A stretch of DNA of 64,000 bases, taken from contig OZ024902.1 in NCBI GenBank assembly GCA_964017125.1, forward strand, positions 38,901,780 to 38,965,779, given 5' to 3'. Positions within the stretch are counted from its first letter, which is position 1. The number at the start of each line of letters is the position of its first letter. The position numbers and the translations under genes are program-made. This DNA comes from Flabesymbios commensalis (lineage: Eukaryota > Annelida > Polychaeta > Terebellida > Flabelligeridae). A model generated the notes under the pieces. That model had not been told where the DNA came from and searched no databases. It was given only the letters and a program-made list of their open reading frames with translations. Shown here in pieces: positions 26,160 to 36,887 of this stretch.

Positions 26160-26460
26160 TTTAACAATATGATGACGTGAATGCTCTCTAATTTTTTTTC
26201 TGAACAGCGTCTAATGGATTATCTTGTTTTAATTCGAAAATCAGCTAATTTGCATATCCAACATAGCCGGCATGGGCTAATTTGCATATATATCTAATGT
26301 CCAAGGTTGTCGTAAACGCTCTTCACCCACGTGAAGTTGTGTCTCGCTACTGCTAAGAGAGGGGGCTCTTGTGCGGTGGTTAAAGCTGCTTGCTTGGAAA
26401 GTTTGTACCTCAACCCCACTCTAGCCTTCAAGTTTCGCGTTAAAATTAAATATAGCCCCA
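26160..26460. repeat. Fragments of dispersed repeats
   Basis: At 26,160-26,330 the words gctaatttgcatat and cgtaaacgctctt match the family at 58.97-59.9 kb. At 26,365-26,440 gtgcggtggttaaagctgct is weakly tRNA-like and may be a decayed SINE head. Confidence 0.4.
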
Positions 26461-27220
26461 TCGCTAAGTGCATTGGCAAAAAACTTTTAATTGTGAAAGG
26501 TGGTGACTTACATATGTGACCCGATCTGGCAAAATGAGTCGGAAGTCACACTTTGACAATCGATGCTTGGGCCCTTAAAAGCCAAATTTAATGACTTCGA
26601 TTTTACATACATATATGTATTTTCCATTTTCACTTTTTATTTTCATACATGTATCTTTACTTTCGAATCCTAAAATTATGTGGCATAGAAATCGATGTAC
26701 ATGTTGAAAAAAATATTTTAAATATACCGGCTATGTAATTTTAATTTTAGTCTCAATTACACTCCAATGAGTGATATTTGTTTCTATTTACATGTTACCA
26801 TAAAAACATTCGCTATTAAGTTGGAAATATTGATAAAGTGACAATGAAAATTTCTGGTGTTAGAACTAAACTTACATTATTAAAATAAGGAGGTCAAAAT
26901 GAAAATTAAATAATATTTATTTATTTAATTTTATTCTAATTGTGTGTTCTTTTCAAAAAATTTACAGTGCCTTTTTGAACTTCAAAAGCCATTTTTTCAA
27001 AAATGACCTCATTTCACACTTCATATTTCTGTGAGTTGGCGGAGTCGTATTTTCAGAGCTAACCATGCTAGAGAGCTATGTGATATATATACATATACCA
27101 TTTTAGATCATCCAGTTTTGGGAGTCCAATGTAGTAATTTCCATGATCAGGATTTTTGTCATAAGCCTGGAACTGGGAAAAAAGGTGTCCTCCTAACACA
27201 TTATGATTAGGAGAATCGAA

Positions 27221-27254
27221 GTGGCCTCCGGAGGGGAAGTGGCCTCCGGAGGTT
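27221..27254. repeat. 18-bp palindromic unit repeated twice
   Basis: The unit aagtggcctccggagggg is directly repeated, and each unit holds the palindrome cctccggagg. Confidence 0.8.
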
Positions 27255-27954
27255 AGTTTCAAAGAACACACTAAATTGGACGAACACTGCCTCGGCACTG
27301 GCCGCAGTGTGTCTATTACCAACACCTAGGAAGAGAACTACCGTAGACTGCATAGACGTAAAGTCAAGGAGGCTGTCCATATACGCCAACTATCTACTAG
27401 CTACCATCCATCTACTAGTACGATAAGATCATTCCCCCATTGTCTGAGCATTTTCACCTACAAGTCATTAGTTTGTGATAAAGGTTTTCTGTAGCAAGTT
27501 TACGGTAAAGTTAGTAAAATTTACCGAGATATCAGTTAATTATGTTATTATTAGTGATTTGACAAATATAACCAATTTTAATTTGTCATTTGGTACACCA
27601 ATTATGACTATCGATTATAAGTATTGTTGACCAATTAACGCTGTCATTGTTTGACTCATTATTTCTAAAAATGTAAGTTTTGTCATGGCTTGGACTATAT
27701 TACCTATAGCGCCTGCTAGTATCCAGCTAGCCTAGGTACCCATATTTTTAACACAATGCATGGCTCAATTTGTTCAGTAACAAAAAATGAAAAACAATTT
27801 GATTTCAAACGTTTAAAGTGATCTGTGAAATGTTTTAATAATATCAATGATAAAACCCAACATAATCTGGAACTTGGTTGGAAATTGTTGCAAATCAAAA
27901 TTGAACTTTGCATACAGTGTAAAACCACAGATGTTGATATCATATTTGACATGT

Positions 27955-28480
27955 ACTATAAGTCAGATTCACATTTTACACACACTATTTTCCATTTATG
28001 TGGTGACTACCCTGAAAGTTTTGCGGTGTATATAAGTATATAAGAAGTTAGACCATTTGACATGTACAGGGCTAGACACTAACTGATTGGACCTTCTTGC
28101 CTTTTTGGGGTACTCGCCCTTCCAATTTATCACTTGCCACTGACATGCGTGTCTGTTGTGACAGTTGTTGAAATTTAAATTGCTGCAAATTGAAGCTATT
28201 GCCCATGGGGTCATTGTCTGTAATTTGTTACTTGCCCCTACCTAAAATCGGTTGCCCCGGGCGATCGGGCAACCGTTAATCGTTAGTGTCGAGCCCTGAT
28301 GTAGTAAAGAATTAAAAATGTTGCCCTCTATAAATCCATTAGCTTCGTCTCAGAATTTTATGACATGTCAAATGGTCTAACTTTTAAAATAGTTATCAAA
28401 ACTTCACGAAATTTTCAGGGTAGTCACGACATAAATGGAAATTAGTGTGTGTAAAGTTTCATGAAAATTAGCTGAGAAAT
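27955..28480. mobile_element. Foldback element B, same family as 14,667-15,088
   Basis: The left arm has acacactattttccatttat, then ggtgactaccctgaaa, then agttagaccatttgacatgt. The right arm has their reverse complements: acatgtcaaatggtctaac, then cagggtagtcacgac, then ataaatggaaattagtgtgt. The centre is interrupted by another element at about 28,067-28,299. Confidence 0.75.
28067..28299. mobile_element. Inverted-repeat element nested inside foldback B
   Basis: Starts cagggctagacactaac and ends gttagtgtcgagccctg. The interior has gggcaaccg / ggttgcccc-type inverted words. ATGTA flanks both sides and may be part of the target-site duplication. The CAGGG ends are hAT-like, which is only suggestive. 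Its position shows it jumped after element B was already in place. Confidence 0.7.
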
Positions 28481-28571
28481 GACTGAATTGAAACAATGTT
28501 TCAAAATATGATATTTCCTTCATCCGAATTCTCACTACATTACTGATTTTTTTGTGATTTTCGCTTGGTAG

Positions 28572-28985
28572 GCCTTTATCTTTTTGGGCAGAACTGTGAG
28601 ATATTATTATTTTCTATTTATGCGTATCTTGATCAATATGTATCGATTGAGTCAATACAGCGGTGCCTATCGAAATACACACAAAGCACAGTGCATTATC
28701 AGTAACATCCAAGATGAAGAAACTGTAAACATATTAGAAAATGAGATTCCTTGTAGTCATTTACAGCAACTGTCCCGAAGTTTTTCCGGCCACTTGTCTG
28801 TGTCCAGTGCATTTTTTATTGGTAAATAATATGTTGGCAGCAGGATACATCACATTGAAAAGTAATGATGCTGCAGAAGGAGGTGTGGCTCTCCTATTTA
28901 CGAAACACCATAACCTCCGAAAGATCCACATGTCTATAGATGTGTTTTATCACAGCATTAATTTGGTGGTTGTACAGGCGGAATA
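28572..28985 (+). pseudogene. Possible decayed alternative exon, domain unknown
   Basis: An acceptor (cgcttggtag, ending 28,571) is followed in phase 0 by an 85-codon open frame. It includes DEETVNILENEIPCSHLQQL and HLSVSSAFFI, ending at 28,829. From about 28,825 the neighbouring frame continues sensibly with NNMLAAGYITLKSNDAAEG and then LLFTKHHNLRKI to a stop near 28,985. Together they look like one helical domain broken by a single frame change. I cannot name the family; a death-fold or winged-helix type is imaginable. The phase-0 start matches all intact alternative ends, which is why it is listed. A chance origin is possible. Confidence 0.35.
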
Positions 28986-29379
28986 AGCCAATCTGAGTTT
29001 TAAAAATAAATCCTTTTCATGTGACTTGTACTGTTATAGGAGCTAGACATCAGATCAACAATTTGATACCAACTTTGCTAATGCACACAGTAGCACACCA
29101 GGAAACAATGACTGCATCATTTTTTGCCTAACGCTTCGATGTGAAATTGATCTGCAAAATCATTATCTACACATTTTAAAATGATCTATGAATGCCTTGA
29201 TTTTAAATAATTACCGGTATACAGTCTATTTCGCAACTCAACTGGGAAATATCGAAAGCCTTGTATTCATCTGAGCGTGGAGTTCTATTTTGAGTTCAGA
29301 AACAGTTGTGACACAGATAAATCAATTCTTTAGGTTCTAGGTTCCCCATGACATGTTCATAGTTGTGCAAGTGATTTCA

Positions 29380-29500
29380 TTTCGTGATGGCTAAGCAGTT
29401 GGACTCGGACTTGGACTGCAGGGTCATAAATTCCAGACCTGTCCGAGCTGGGCTCGACCTTAGCTTGCTATGGGTTACCAATCCTGACGAACCTCACCTG
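29380..29500 (+). repeat. Decayed tRNA-derived SINE
   Basis: tgatggctaagcagttgg resembles a box A and agggtcataaattccagacc a degenerate box B at typical spacing. A Ser- or Leu-type long variable arm would fit the gap, but a functional tRNA does not. Confidence 0.4.
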
Positions 29501-30254
29501 TCATATATCATCACCATGTGAAATCTTAATAAATTTTGATATAAGTAAGTTAAGTTGAATAAGTTAAATTAATTTTCCGTTACATTTTTAAAATTTGTAA
29601 TAAACGGCTGAAATGTGATTTTTGGGATCAAAAAGTGGTTTGCATAAACAAATTTTGCAGTAAACGACTTCGCAATAAGCAAAATTTAAATACATGAAAT
29701 CCACTGGGAAACGATACGTTCCAGAGAAATACTTCATTATACCGGTACCCAGAAATTAGGTATAGGCCTAAGTGTGTCATTATAGAGGCTCGACTGTAGA
29801 TTAATAATTTGTGTGATTCAGGGTTTTCCATCATCAGTACATGGATACAGCAGCAAAACAAAGTTTGAAAAATTTTTACAACCACCATGGTAATATTCCA
29901 TGTAGATCAGTCATATTTGATAGTCCTAATAATAGTTCAGGTTAATTAATGTCTAATTGTTTCCTCGCATGTACATGATACTGTTCCGGTCTGTATGAAG
30001 TTTTTGTAATTTGACCAGCAGTCTGTTTATTAGGCTGTTTTGCTTGGTTGTGCTTTCGTTTGAAAATAGCATAAGCTTACTGGCGTCAACAAAGCTGAGA
30101 CAACCCTTCATTTGTACAACTGGTTTCTCTAACCTGAAAACATTTTACCAGGTGCTGATGGACACAGAAAAACCTTATTTCTTTGATGGTGTTTCTTGAA
30201 ATAGGATGTCCAATTTAGTGTGAGGCCCTAACTGCTGCTTCAATTTTTTTTCAG

Positions 30255-30551
30255 TGTAGAATGTTTGCGTCTGCTGTTAATAACATGAATACAGTGGAAT
30301 ATTCTGGAGTTGCAAAAAATACTGCAAGACGCAACAAATGGGCTTTTAATACTTTTACCAAGTGGAGAATTTCGAAGGGGAGCTCATCATTGGCAGAAAG
30401 CAGCTTGAGTGTGCAGATAAATAAACCCATTGAACAAATGACCAATGAAGAATTAGATCAGTGGATGGGAAAATTCATTCTTGAGGTGCGAAAAGAGTCT
30501 GGAGAAGAGTATCCACCAAAAACTCTTTTGTCTTTACTCATGGGAATTCAG
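30255..30551 (+). CDS. Alternative end 1a, first exon: recombinase core-binding-like domain
   Basis: Ninety-nine codons between an acceptor (ttttttttcag, ending 30,254) and a donor cag|gttagg at 30,552, both phase 0. The exon reads TARRNKWAFNTFTKWRI, then NKPIEQMTNEELDQWMGKFI, then EYPPKTLLSLLMGI. This order (basic helix, Asn/Glu-Glu-Leu-Asp motif, Pro-x-Thr/Ser-Leu) matches the segment before DUF3504 in QRICH1 and ZMYM proteins. It descends from the N-terminal core-binding part of Crypton tyrosine recombinases. It can join the constant exon at one side and 30,691 at the other without breaking frame. A closely similar copy lies at 34,474. Confidence 0.85.
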
Positions 30552-30690
30552 GTTAGGAGATTTACTTCAGAAAGTAAATTAAAAGTAATCCTCAAATCAA
30601 TGCATACTTTGCATACAAATTTGAATTTTTAGCTTATACATATTAAGTGCAGTTTGATTTTATTGAAAGTGCTGTGAATTTACATTTTAG

Positions 30691-31269
30691 GGTCATCTTC
30701 GTCTAAATTCACGTAAAATCAGTTTTTTGGATACAAAGGAGTTTCAACTAACAAGAAAATCTTTGGATGATGAGACAAAACGATTAGCACACTTGACAAC
30801 AGTCAATGTTAGAAAACCCAAGAACAAATTTGTTACTGAACTCGAAGAGGAGAAGCTTTGGTCAATCAAAATACTTGGTGATTTTGATCCAATGACACTT
30901 TTACAGACTATTTTGTTTCTCAACATTAAACATTTTGGTATAAACAGTGCAGCAGATAACAGGCGTTTACGCTTTAAACCGGCTCAACTTACTCTGTATG
31001 AGGTGCCTGGTCAAAAATCATATTTACACTACAGGGAGGATCAAGGAAGGCAGGCTGTACATTATGCGCAACCTGATAATGAGCAAAGGTGTCATATAAG
31101 ACTATACAAAATGTGCATGGCATTATCACCTCAAGATGGACGAGATGATTCTTTTTATCTACAACCATTACAAAATGCCCAGAAGGACCAGTGGTACAGC
31201 AGATACGCATATGGAATAAATGCCTTGTCGGGTTTCGTTAAATATATTTCGGATAATGCATCCCTCTGA
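30691..31269 (+). CDS. Alternative end 1b, second exon: DUF3504 domain and stop
   Basis: Begins after tttacattttag with Gly-His-Leu and is open for 192 codons to TGA. Family landmarks are EEEKLWSIKILGDFDPMTLL, FLNIKHFGI, LRFKPAQLTLYE, VHYAQPDNEQRCHIRLYKM and FYLQPLQNAQ followed by WYSRYA. These match the DUF3504 domain of QRICH1 and ZMYM2-4, known to derive from Crypton recombinases. The protein stops where the catalytic C-terminal HxxR...Tyr region would follow, so recombinase activity is not expected. A DNA- or protein-binding role is inferred. A poly(A) signal overlaps the stop. Confidence 0.88.
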   Translation, partial: GHLRLNSRKISFLDTKEFQLTRKSLDDETKRLAHLTTVNVRKPKNKFVTELEEEKLWSIKILGDFDPMTLLQTILFLNIKHFGINSAADNRRLRFKPAQLTLYEVPGQKSYLHYREDQGRQAVHYAQPDNEQRCHIRLYKMCMALSPQDGRDDSFYLQPLQNAQKDQWYSRYAYGINALSGFVKYISDNASL

Positions 31270-31274
31270 ATAAA
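31269..31274 (+). terminator. Poly(A) signal overlapping the stop of end 1
   Basis: AATAAA starts on the last base of the TGA stop. It supports this being a terminal exon. Confidence 0.6.
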
Positions 31275-32955
31275 AATTTGGAGAAAAAGTGACATTGTAG
31301 CACTTTATGTAGTGGTTATGATGCAGTGTGAACTTTTTGTTTTGTTTCTTATTGTAATCGGACATTTTTTCGTTCATTTGTTAGTTTTTTTATAGATTTT
31401 AGTACATTTTGTAGGCTATCTTGATACCAACGACTTTATTGTTTAATCCACACTAACTTCAATGTTGTTGATCGCCTTGCATCTAAATACAGTATATGAT
31501 ATACATGTATATTATATTGTATTGATGTGTGGATTAGGCTTTTCATATGAATCAGTCAATATGGCCTGTTTCGGTTAAGGCACAAATCAGTATTTTTTTT
31601 ATTATTAAATGAGGGAACAATATGTAAGTGCAGAAAGCACCATGGCAGCAGTGTTTGTATTGGATCAGATTTGCAGATGTGTGGGAATTTTGCAAAGACA
31701 GCTGAGATTTTTGTCCGTTTTGGAAATACAGTATCTTCACTAAGCAATCTTCTCTTCAACCCTTACAGCACGGGGACCATATTTTCTTTATACATGTACA
31801 TCAGATTCTGACATATAAAGTAGGTCCCAGCACTGAAAGGATTAAAATATTTCTAATAGCTTTAGACCCATAATGCAGGTATTGAAATGAAGCGGGAAGA
31901 GCTAACCAAGACATACATGTAAGGATTTCAAATTAAAAAAACCCTTTGGTCTCCATGATTTAAGCAGAAAAAAATCATCGTTGTAATGATTAAATATGAT
32001 AAAATATATATTGTCTTGTTTAAAGCATGATTGACACACATCTTGTCACAAAAAGCCTTAAATTTAAGAAAAGGTCACGAAAAAAAGTTATAAATGGTTT
32101 GCTCTTTTTGTTTTACATTGGCTCTTTTCACGTATATTTTTTAAAAAAGAATTTTAGCTTACACTGCTCTTTATTTTGTTTTGTTCAAGAAGCCAAATAA
32201 AGTTTTCTCTTTGTGTGTTTAAGTTTTTTTTTGAAATCTACAGATAGTATGAGACATCACTAAGTCAGTGCTCAATGCAGATTCTTCTATGGTATAATTG
32301 TTTTCCCATAGCTAGAAATTTGGGAAATTGTTCAAAAACTAATGGAGGTTGGATTTCTGAAAAATCGCATTGGCCATTTAATACATTGTTTATTCCATCA
32401 GCTTTGGTTTGTATGAACCACATAAAATCTAGTACTCTGAAGCTCAGGTCTCACCTCTTCCTCTGAGCGCTTGATATCTAATAACTCTTACAATAACTCT
32501 ATATACAAGCTCTCTAGGACTGGAGTGATCGATGATTCTGAATATGTATACATGCTTACATGTCCACAGATGCCGCATTTATTCTAAAAAACGGGCATTC
32601 CAATAAACACCCACCCCCCCCTGATTTTAAAATAAACCCACGACCATGTACTCTATGATATTAAAAATCTTACTCTAAAAGGCGCACACTATCCCCCTTT
32701 AATCTCAGGGTTATTCAAATTAGAATAAATGTATATAGCATCTCAAGTATCTTCTGAAGCGTCTTCCTTTTAAGATGTACACATTGTATTCTATTTGGCT
32801 TATCAATAACAGAACACATCAACGTATTTTAATTTTTTAAAGACATCAAAGCCACTCACACTATTTTTTTTTATTACGATTGAAAATAATAGGATAGTAG
32901 TTGATAAGCATCTCAAAATATTCATTTGAGATATTTTGTATTGTTTTTTAAACAG
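31275..32955. other. Spacer of duplicated cassette 1
   Basis: AT-rich, no gene. Parts at about 32,020-32,340 match 39,235-39,830 in the second cassette (for example cagattctt...tataattgtttt), showing that the whole cassette was duplicated. Confidence 0.5.
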
Positions 32956-33128
32956 ACTATGCAATGGTTGTCTGGGTGAATATCACCTGGATAATTTGAT
33001 AAATCTTTGAACAAGAAGTTCAGCCTGCCACATTGATAGAAGAAATAATCTGTATAATAGTAATATACTGTTACTATTCCACTGCCCTTTAATCGTTGCA
33101 AAGATTGTTCAGTGTGCTCCAACTGTCA
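32956..33128 (+). pseudogene. Dead copy of the cysteine-rich alternative exon
   Basis: After an acceptor (tttaaacag, ending 32,955) the sequence follows the intact exon at 40,142. Shared words include cacctggataattt, gaagttcagcctgc and tttaatcgttgcaaagattg. In phase 0 a TGA appears at codon 8, further small changes follow, and the homology stops abruptly near 33,128, where a tandem-repeat block begins. Only the first part of the cysteine cluster remains. It cannot encode the domain. Confidence 0.75.
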
Positions 33129-34190
33129 AGTTGTTTTTTTGGATATATGGTAAACCATGCTAGATGGATAGACCATTGAGTACTATAAAACAAAACGTGA
33201 GGTTTCAGTGGAGGATGCACCCTGAGAATTTTTACCTTGAGGGAATTTAAAATGGCGGACAGTCTGTCATCATTTACCTCGATAGGTCTGATATCGGGTA
33301 AACCGTGCTAGATGGCTAGACCATTGCTTTAAAACTAAATGTGAGGTTTCAGGGAAGAAAGCACCCTTAAAATAATTAACTTGTTCCAAATCAAAATGGC
33401 CGCCTAACTGTCATTATTTAGTTTAAAATGATTCATATTTAAATAAATGTAATAAACTGTGCTGGATTGCTGGACCATTACTATATATAAAGAAATGTGA
33501 AGTTTCAGGGGAGGATGCACCCAAAATGATAAAATTCAAAATGGCAGACTTTGAGCCATTATTTACTTAACATGTCTTATATATATCTGATAAGTCATGT
33601 TAGATAGCCACTACTAACTACTACTATGAAGCAAAATGTGACGTTTCAGGAAGGGATCTGTCCTGAAAAAATTCAGCCTGATCAAATTCAAAATGGCTGA
33701 CTTCCTGCCATTATTGTTACTAATATGTATAATTTCCGACAAACAGTGTACCTAGTTATCTAAGACCATTACTCTAAAACAGATAGTAGTGATACTAAAC
33801 TGACTTATTGCTTCCACCGGGAAGGTTATGTTTTCAGTCGAGTTGGTTTGTTGTATTTTTGTCTTAACGTCAGATTACTTAAAAAGTAAAAAAACAGATT
33901 TGCATGTAAATGATCCACTGTTCCAGATCTGATCTGCTCCAGATCTCTCAGATTTGCATGAAAGTTTTATCAGTGGTCTGTCTGTCTCTGGCCAAGGACT
34001 GATCCATTGAATTTTGGGAACGATCCAGATATTTAATTTGATTTTCACTGGAGGTTTCCAGTCTATGACTGTTCTTGATCTGACTCTTAGACTTGACCTC
34101 TAAGGCCTGATTGTCTTGCATCTTGATTTTTGAACCATTCTAGGACTACATTAATAACATTACACAAAATCGCTTCAATCGATCTCTAAT
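33129..34190. repeat. Tandem array of about 145-150-bp units plus element right end
   Basis: Units containing aaaccgtgctagatggctag, accattactataaaac and gaggatgcaccc recur near 33,150, 33,299, 33,450 and 33,594. The right flank has gactacattaataac then acacaaaat, as at 39,140-39,190. The block is a shorter relative of the element at 36,888-39,215 and truncates the neighbouring cysteine-rich exon. Confidence 0.8.
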
Positions 34191-34473
34191 TCGTGGCAAA
34201 GTTCCGAAGTGAGCACAATTTAACCACTTTCTACATGAATCTTGGAATAATGAATAACGTATTATCTACTATTTGGTTGTGCTTTTGTTCCAAAATGACA
34301 AAAACTTACTGGCTGTCAACCCTTCTCTTGTACAATAAGCTGGATTTCTTTGATCTGATAAGTTTTTACCAGGTTCTGATGACAGACAATAACCCGATTT
34401 CTTTGATTGTGTTTCATGAAATAGGATTTCCAATTTGGTGTGAGGTCCTAACTGCTGTTTCAATTTTTTGCAG

Positions 34474-34770
34474 TGTAGAATGTTTGCGTCTCCTGTAAAA
34501 AACATGAATACAGTGGAATATTCTGCAGCTGCAAAAAGTACTGCAAGACGCAACAAATGGGCTTTTAATACTTTTAACAAGTGGAGAATTTTGAAGGGGA
34601 GCTCACCATTGGCAGAAAACAGCTTGTGTATGCAGATAAATAAACCCATTGAACAAATGACCAATAAGGAATTAGATCAGTGGATGGGAAAATTCATTCT
34701 CGAGGTGCGAAACGAGTCTGGAAAAGAGTATAGCCCCAAAGAGCTTCGGTCTTTACTCAGGGGAATTCAG
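34474..34770 (+). CDS. Alternative end 2a, first exon: recombinase core-binding-like domain
   Basis: Duplicate of 30,255-30,551 with identical length (99 codons), the same acceptor start TGT AGA ATG and the same phase-0 donor (cag|gttagg at 34,771). Most residues agree, with scattered replacements such as Ser to Leu in KWRILKG and Leu to Arg in RSLLRGI. An open frame after this much divergence suggests that both copies are kept by selection. Confidence 0.85.
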
Positions 34771-34912
34771 GTTAGGAGATTTAATTCAGAGAGTAAATTA
34801 AAGAAATTCCTAATCATTGCATACTTTGCATACAAATTTAAATTTTTCCGATTATTAATACATGTTGACTGCAGTTCGATTTTATTGAAAGTGCTGTGAA
34901 TTTACGTTTTAG

Positions 34913-35500
34913 GGTCACCTTTGTCTATATTCACGTGAAGTATGTTTCATGGATACAAAGGAGTTCCAACTAACAAGAAAATCTTTGCATGATGAATCAA
35001 TAAGATTAGCACACTTGACAGCAGTCAATATTCAAAACCACAAGAACAAATTTTTTGCTAAACTCGAAGAGGAGAAGCTCTGGTCAATCAAAATACTTGG
35101 TGATTTTGATCCAGTGACACTTTTACAGACTATTTTGTTCCTCAACATTAAGCATTTTGGTATAGACAGTGCAGCAGATAACAGGAATTTACGCTTTAAA
35201 CCAGCTCAACTTACTCTGTATGAAGACTCAGAGGTGCCTGGTCAAGAATCATATTTGCACTACAGAGACGATCAAGGCAGGCAGGCTGTACATTACGCGC
35301 GACCTGATAATAAGCAAAGGTGTCACATAAGACTATACAAAATGTACATGGCATTATCACCTCAAGATGGACGAGATGATTCTTTTTATCTACAACCATT
35401 ACAAAATGCCCAGGAGGACCAGTGGTACAGCAGATACGCATATGAAATAAATGCTTTGTCAGGTTTTATTAAATATATGTCAGATAATGCAGCCCTGTGA
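34913..35500 (+). CDS. Alternative end 2b, second exon: DUF3504 domain and stop
   Basis: Acceptor tttacgttttag, then 195 codons. It is a paralogue of end 1b with three extra residues (Glu-Asp-Ser after LTLYED). All DUF3504 landmarks are present, including EEEKLWSIKILGDFDPVTLL, FLNIKHFGI and a final WYSRYAYEINALSGFIKY. Like the first copy it ends before the recombinase catalytic HxxR...Tyr block. Two intact paralogues allow isoforms with slightly different specificity; that is inference. Confidence 0.88.
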   Translation, partial: GHLCLYSREVCFMDTKEFQLTRKSLHDESIRLAHLTAVNIQNHKNKFFAKLEEEKLWSIKILGDFDPVTLLQTILFLNIKHFGIDSAADNRNLRFKPAQLTLYEDSEVPGQESYLHYRDDQGRQAVHYARPDNKQRCHIRLYKMYMALSPQDGRDDSFYLQPLQNAQEDQWYSRYAYEINALSGFIKYMSDNAAL

Positions 35501-35505
35501 ATAAA
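35500..35505 (+). terminator. Poly(A) signal overlapping the stop of end 2
   Basis: AATAAA starts on the last base of the TGA, exactly as in the first DUF3504 end. Confidence 0.6.
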
Positions 35506-36099
35506 TTAGAGAAAATGTGTGACACGGTAGCATTCTACAGTATGTATGTAGTGGCCATGTTGTAGTGTGGATTTTCTGTTTTCTTTTATATTGAAGTCAG
35601 AAATGTTCTTCTGCAATATGTTTACTAGATTTATGTAGTTTAGTAAGCAATCTTGATACCAACAGCTTTATCGTTTCATCTACACTAATTTAGTGATATA
35701 ATTTATCTTGCAGTACAAGATATTGTATTGTATGATGTGTGGATCAAGCTTATATTATCTTCATCAGAGTAAAGAATGATTTGCTTTTCATATGAATCAG
35801 TCGATTTTTAGCTTTGCCAAGGGCAATCTGTGGGCGAGGCACTCTACATTAATGTCCACCTACCTGGTCTGAACATTAATTGTTCACGAGAAGTGCGAGA
35901 CTCGCATAGTTTGCAGAAAAAATGACTTTTAAAACATTTCATGTTCCCATCTGGAGTGGTATGTACAGTACTCTAACATTTCAGGGGTTGTGTGTATAGA
36001 AACGTATGCAATAGAGACTGGCTGTTTCATCGTTAGAACGTTTTGTACACTTACAAAATAGTAGACTACGGTGGCGTGCGTATATTGAACAGACACCTG

Positions 36100-36230
36100 T
36101 CTGGCAAATCCGTTCGTGCTATGCTGGTGCAATGTTGGACCTATACATGGCTGTGAATGGACCAACATCTTCGACTTTGGCCCAGCACTAGTCCAACACG
36201 TGCTTACTGTAATGTATTGCGTTTGCTGGG
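36100..36230. mobile_element. CAGCAAAC-end miniature element
   Basis: Ends gcgtttgctggg at 36,230. The left side is degenerate (ctggcaaatccg near 36,101). The core has gctggtgcaatgttggacc. Confidence 0.5.
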
Positions 36231-36333
36231 CTCACAATCGTTTCCGCCCTAAACAAAGGCAATAACCAGTGTGTCAACATTAGCACAACATCGCGCCGGG
36301 ACATAACTAATCTCTGGTCACTGTACCCTGCCT

Positions 36334-36430
36334 CCCAGCAAACACCAGACATTGTCCCAATATTGGTTCACCGTCTACGACGCTAGCCCAACCTTGAACC
36401 AACAAAAGGATAATGTATCGTGTTTGCTGG
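36334..36430. mobile_element. CAGCAAAC-end miniature element
   Basis: Clean ends cccagcaaacac and gtgtttgctggg, 97 bp, with the interior ttggttcaccgtctacgacg typical of the family. Confidence 0.8.
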
Positions 36431-36497
36431 GCTTAATGAGCCTTCCACGCCTGTTTGTTTCACACATGGAGGTGAACGTCCTATGCAATATCAGCGT

Positions 36498-36595
36498 CCC
36501 GGCAAACACGAATCATTGAAGCAATAGTTGGCCAGCTTAGCAGACAGTGGCACAGCATTGAGCCAGCATTGGTTCAGTGTGCCTTGTTTGCTGGG
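36498..36595. mobile_element. CAGCAAAC-end miniature element
   Basis: Ends cccggcaaacac and cttgtttgctggg. Third member of the family within 500 bp. Confidence 0.7.
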
Positions 36596-36887
36596 ACGTG
36601 ATCTGGCGACATAGACAGGGACAGTGTATGTCCTAGTGTGGTCATAACAGCTTTGTCTGAGTTTAAAATTACAAAACCAGTTATGCAAAGCACAGAAACG
36701 TGGGATTTTCGTTAATAATGTCAGATTGATCTAATAAAGCTTTTGCATGGTTACCTTTAGAGCACTTGTGATTCCGAAAAGGGAAGGCTGGAGAAAAATT
36801 TATTTCCTAGCTCCTTATAATGAAGGAAAGAGTTCTCACTACACAGTCTTTACTAAAGATAATTAAATACAATCTGAGCCTTGTTAG

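Larger units (their letters stand above)
21196..30254 (+). other. Long intron before the first alternative end
   Basis: About 9 kb of AT-rich DNA between the constant donor and the first DUF3504 acceptor. It carries SINE and foldback elements and one candidate relic exon, listed separately. Open frames near 23.4, 24.1, 24.95 and 25.3 kb have no recognisable domain. Intron status is inferred from the matching phase-0 donor and acceptors. Confidence 0.6.
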
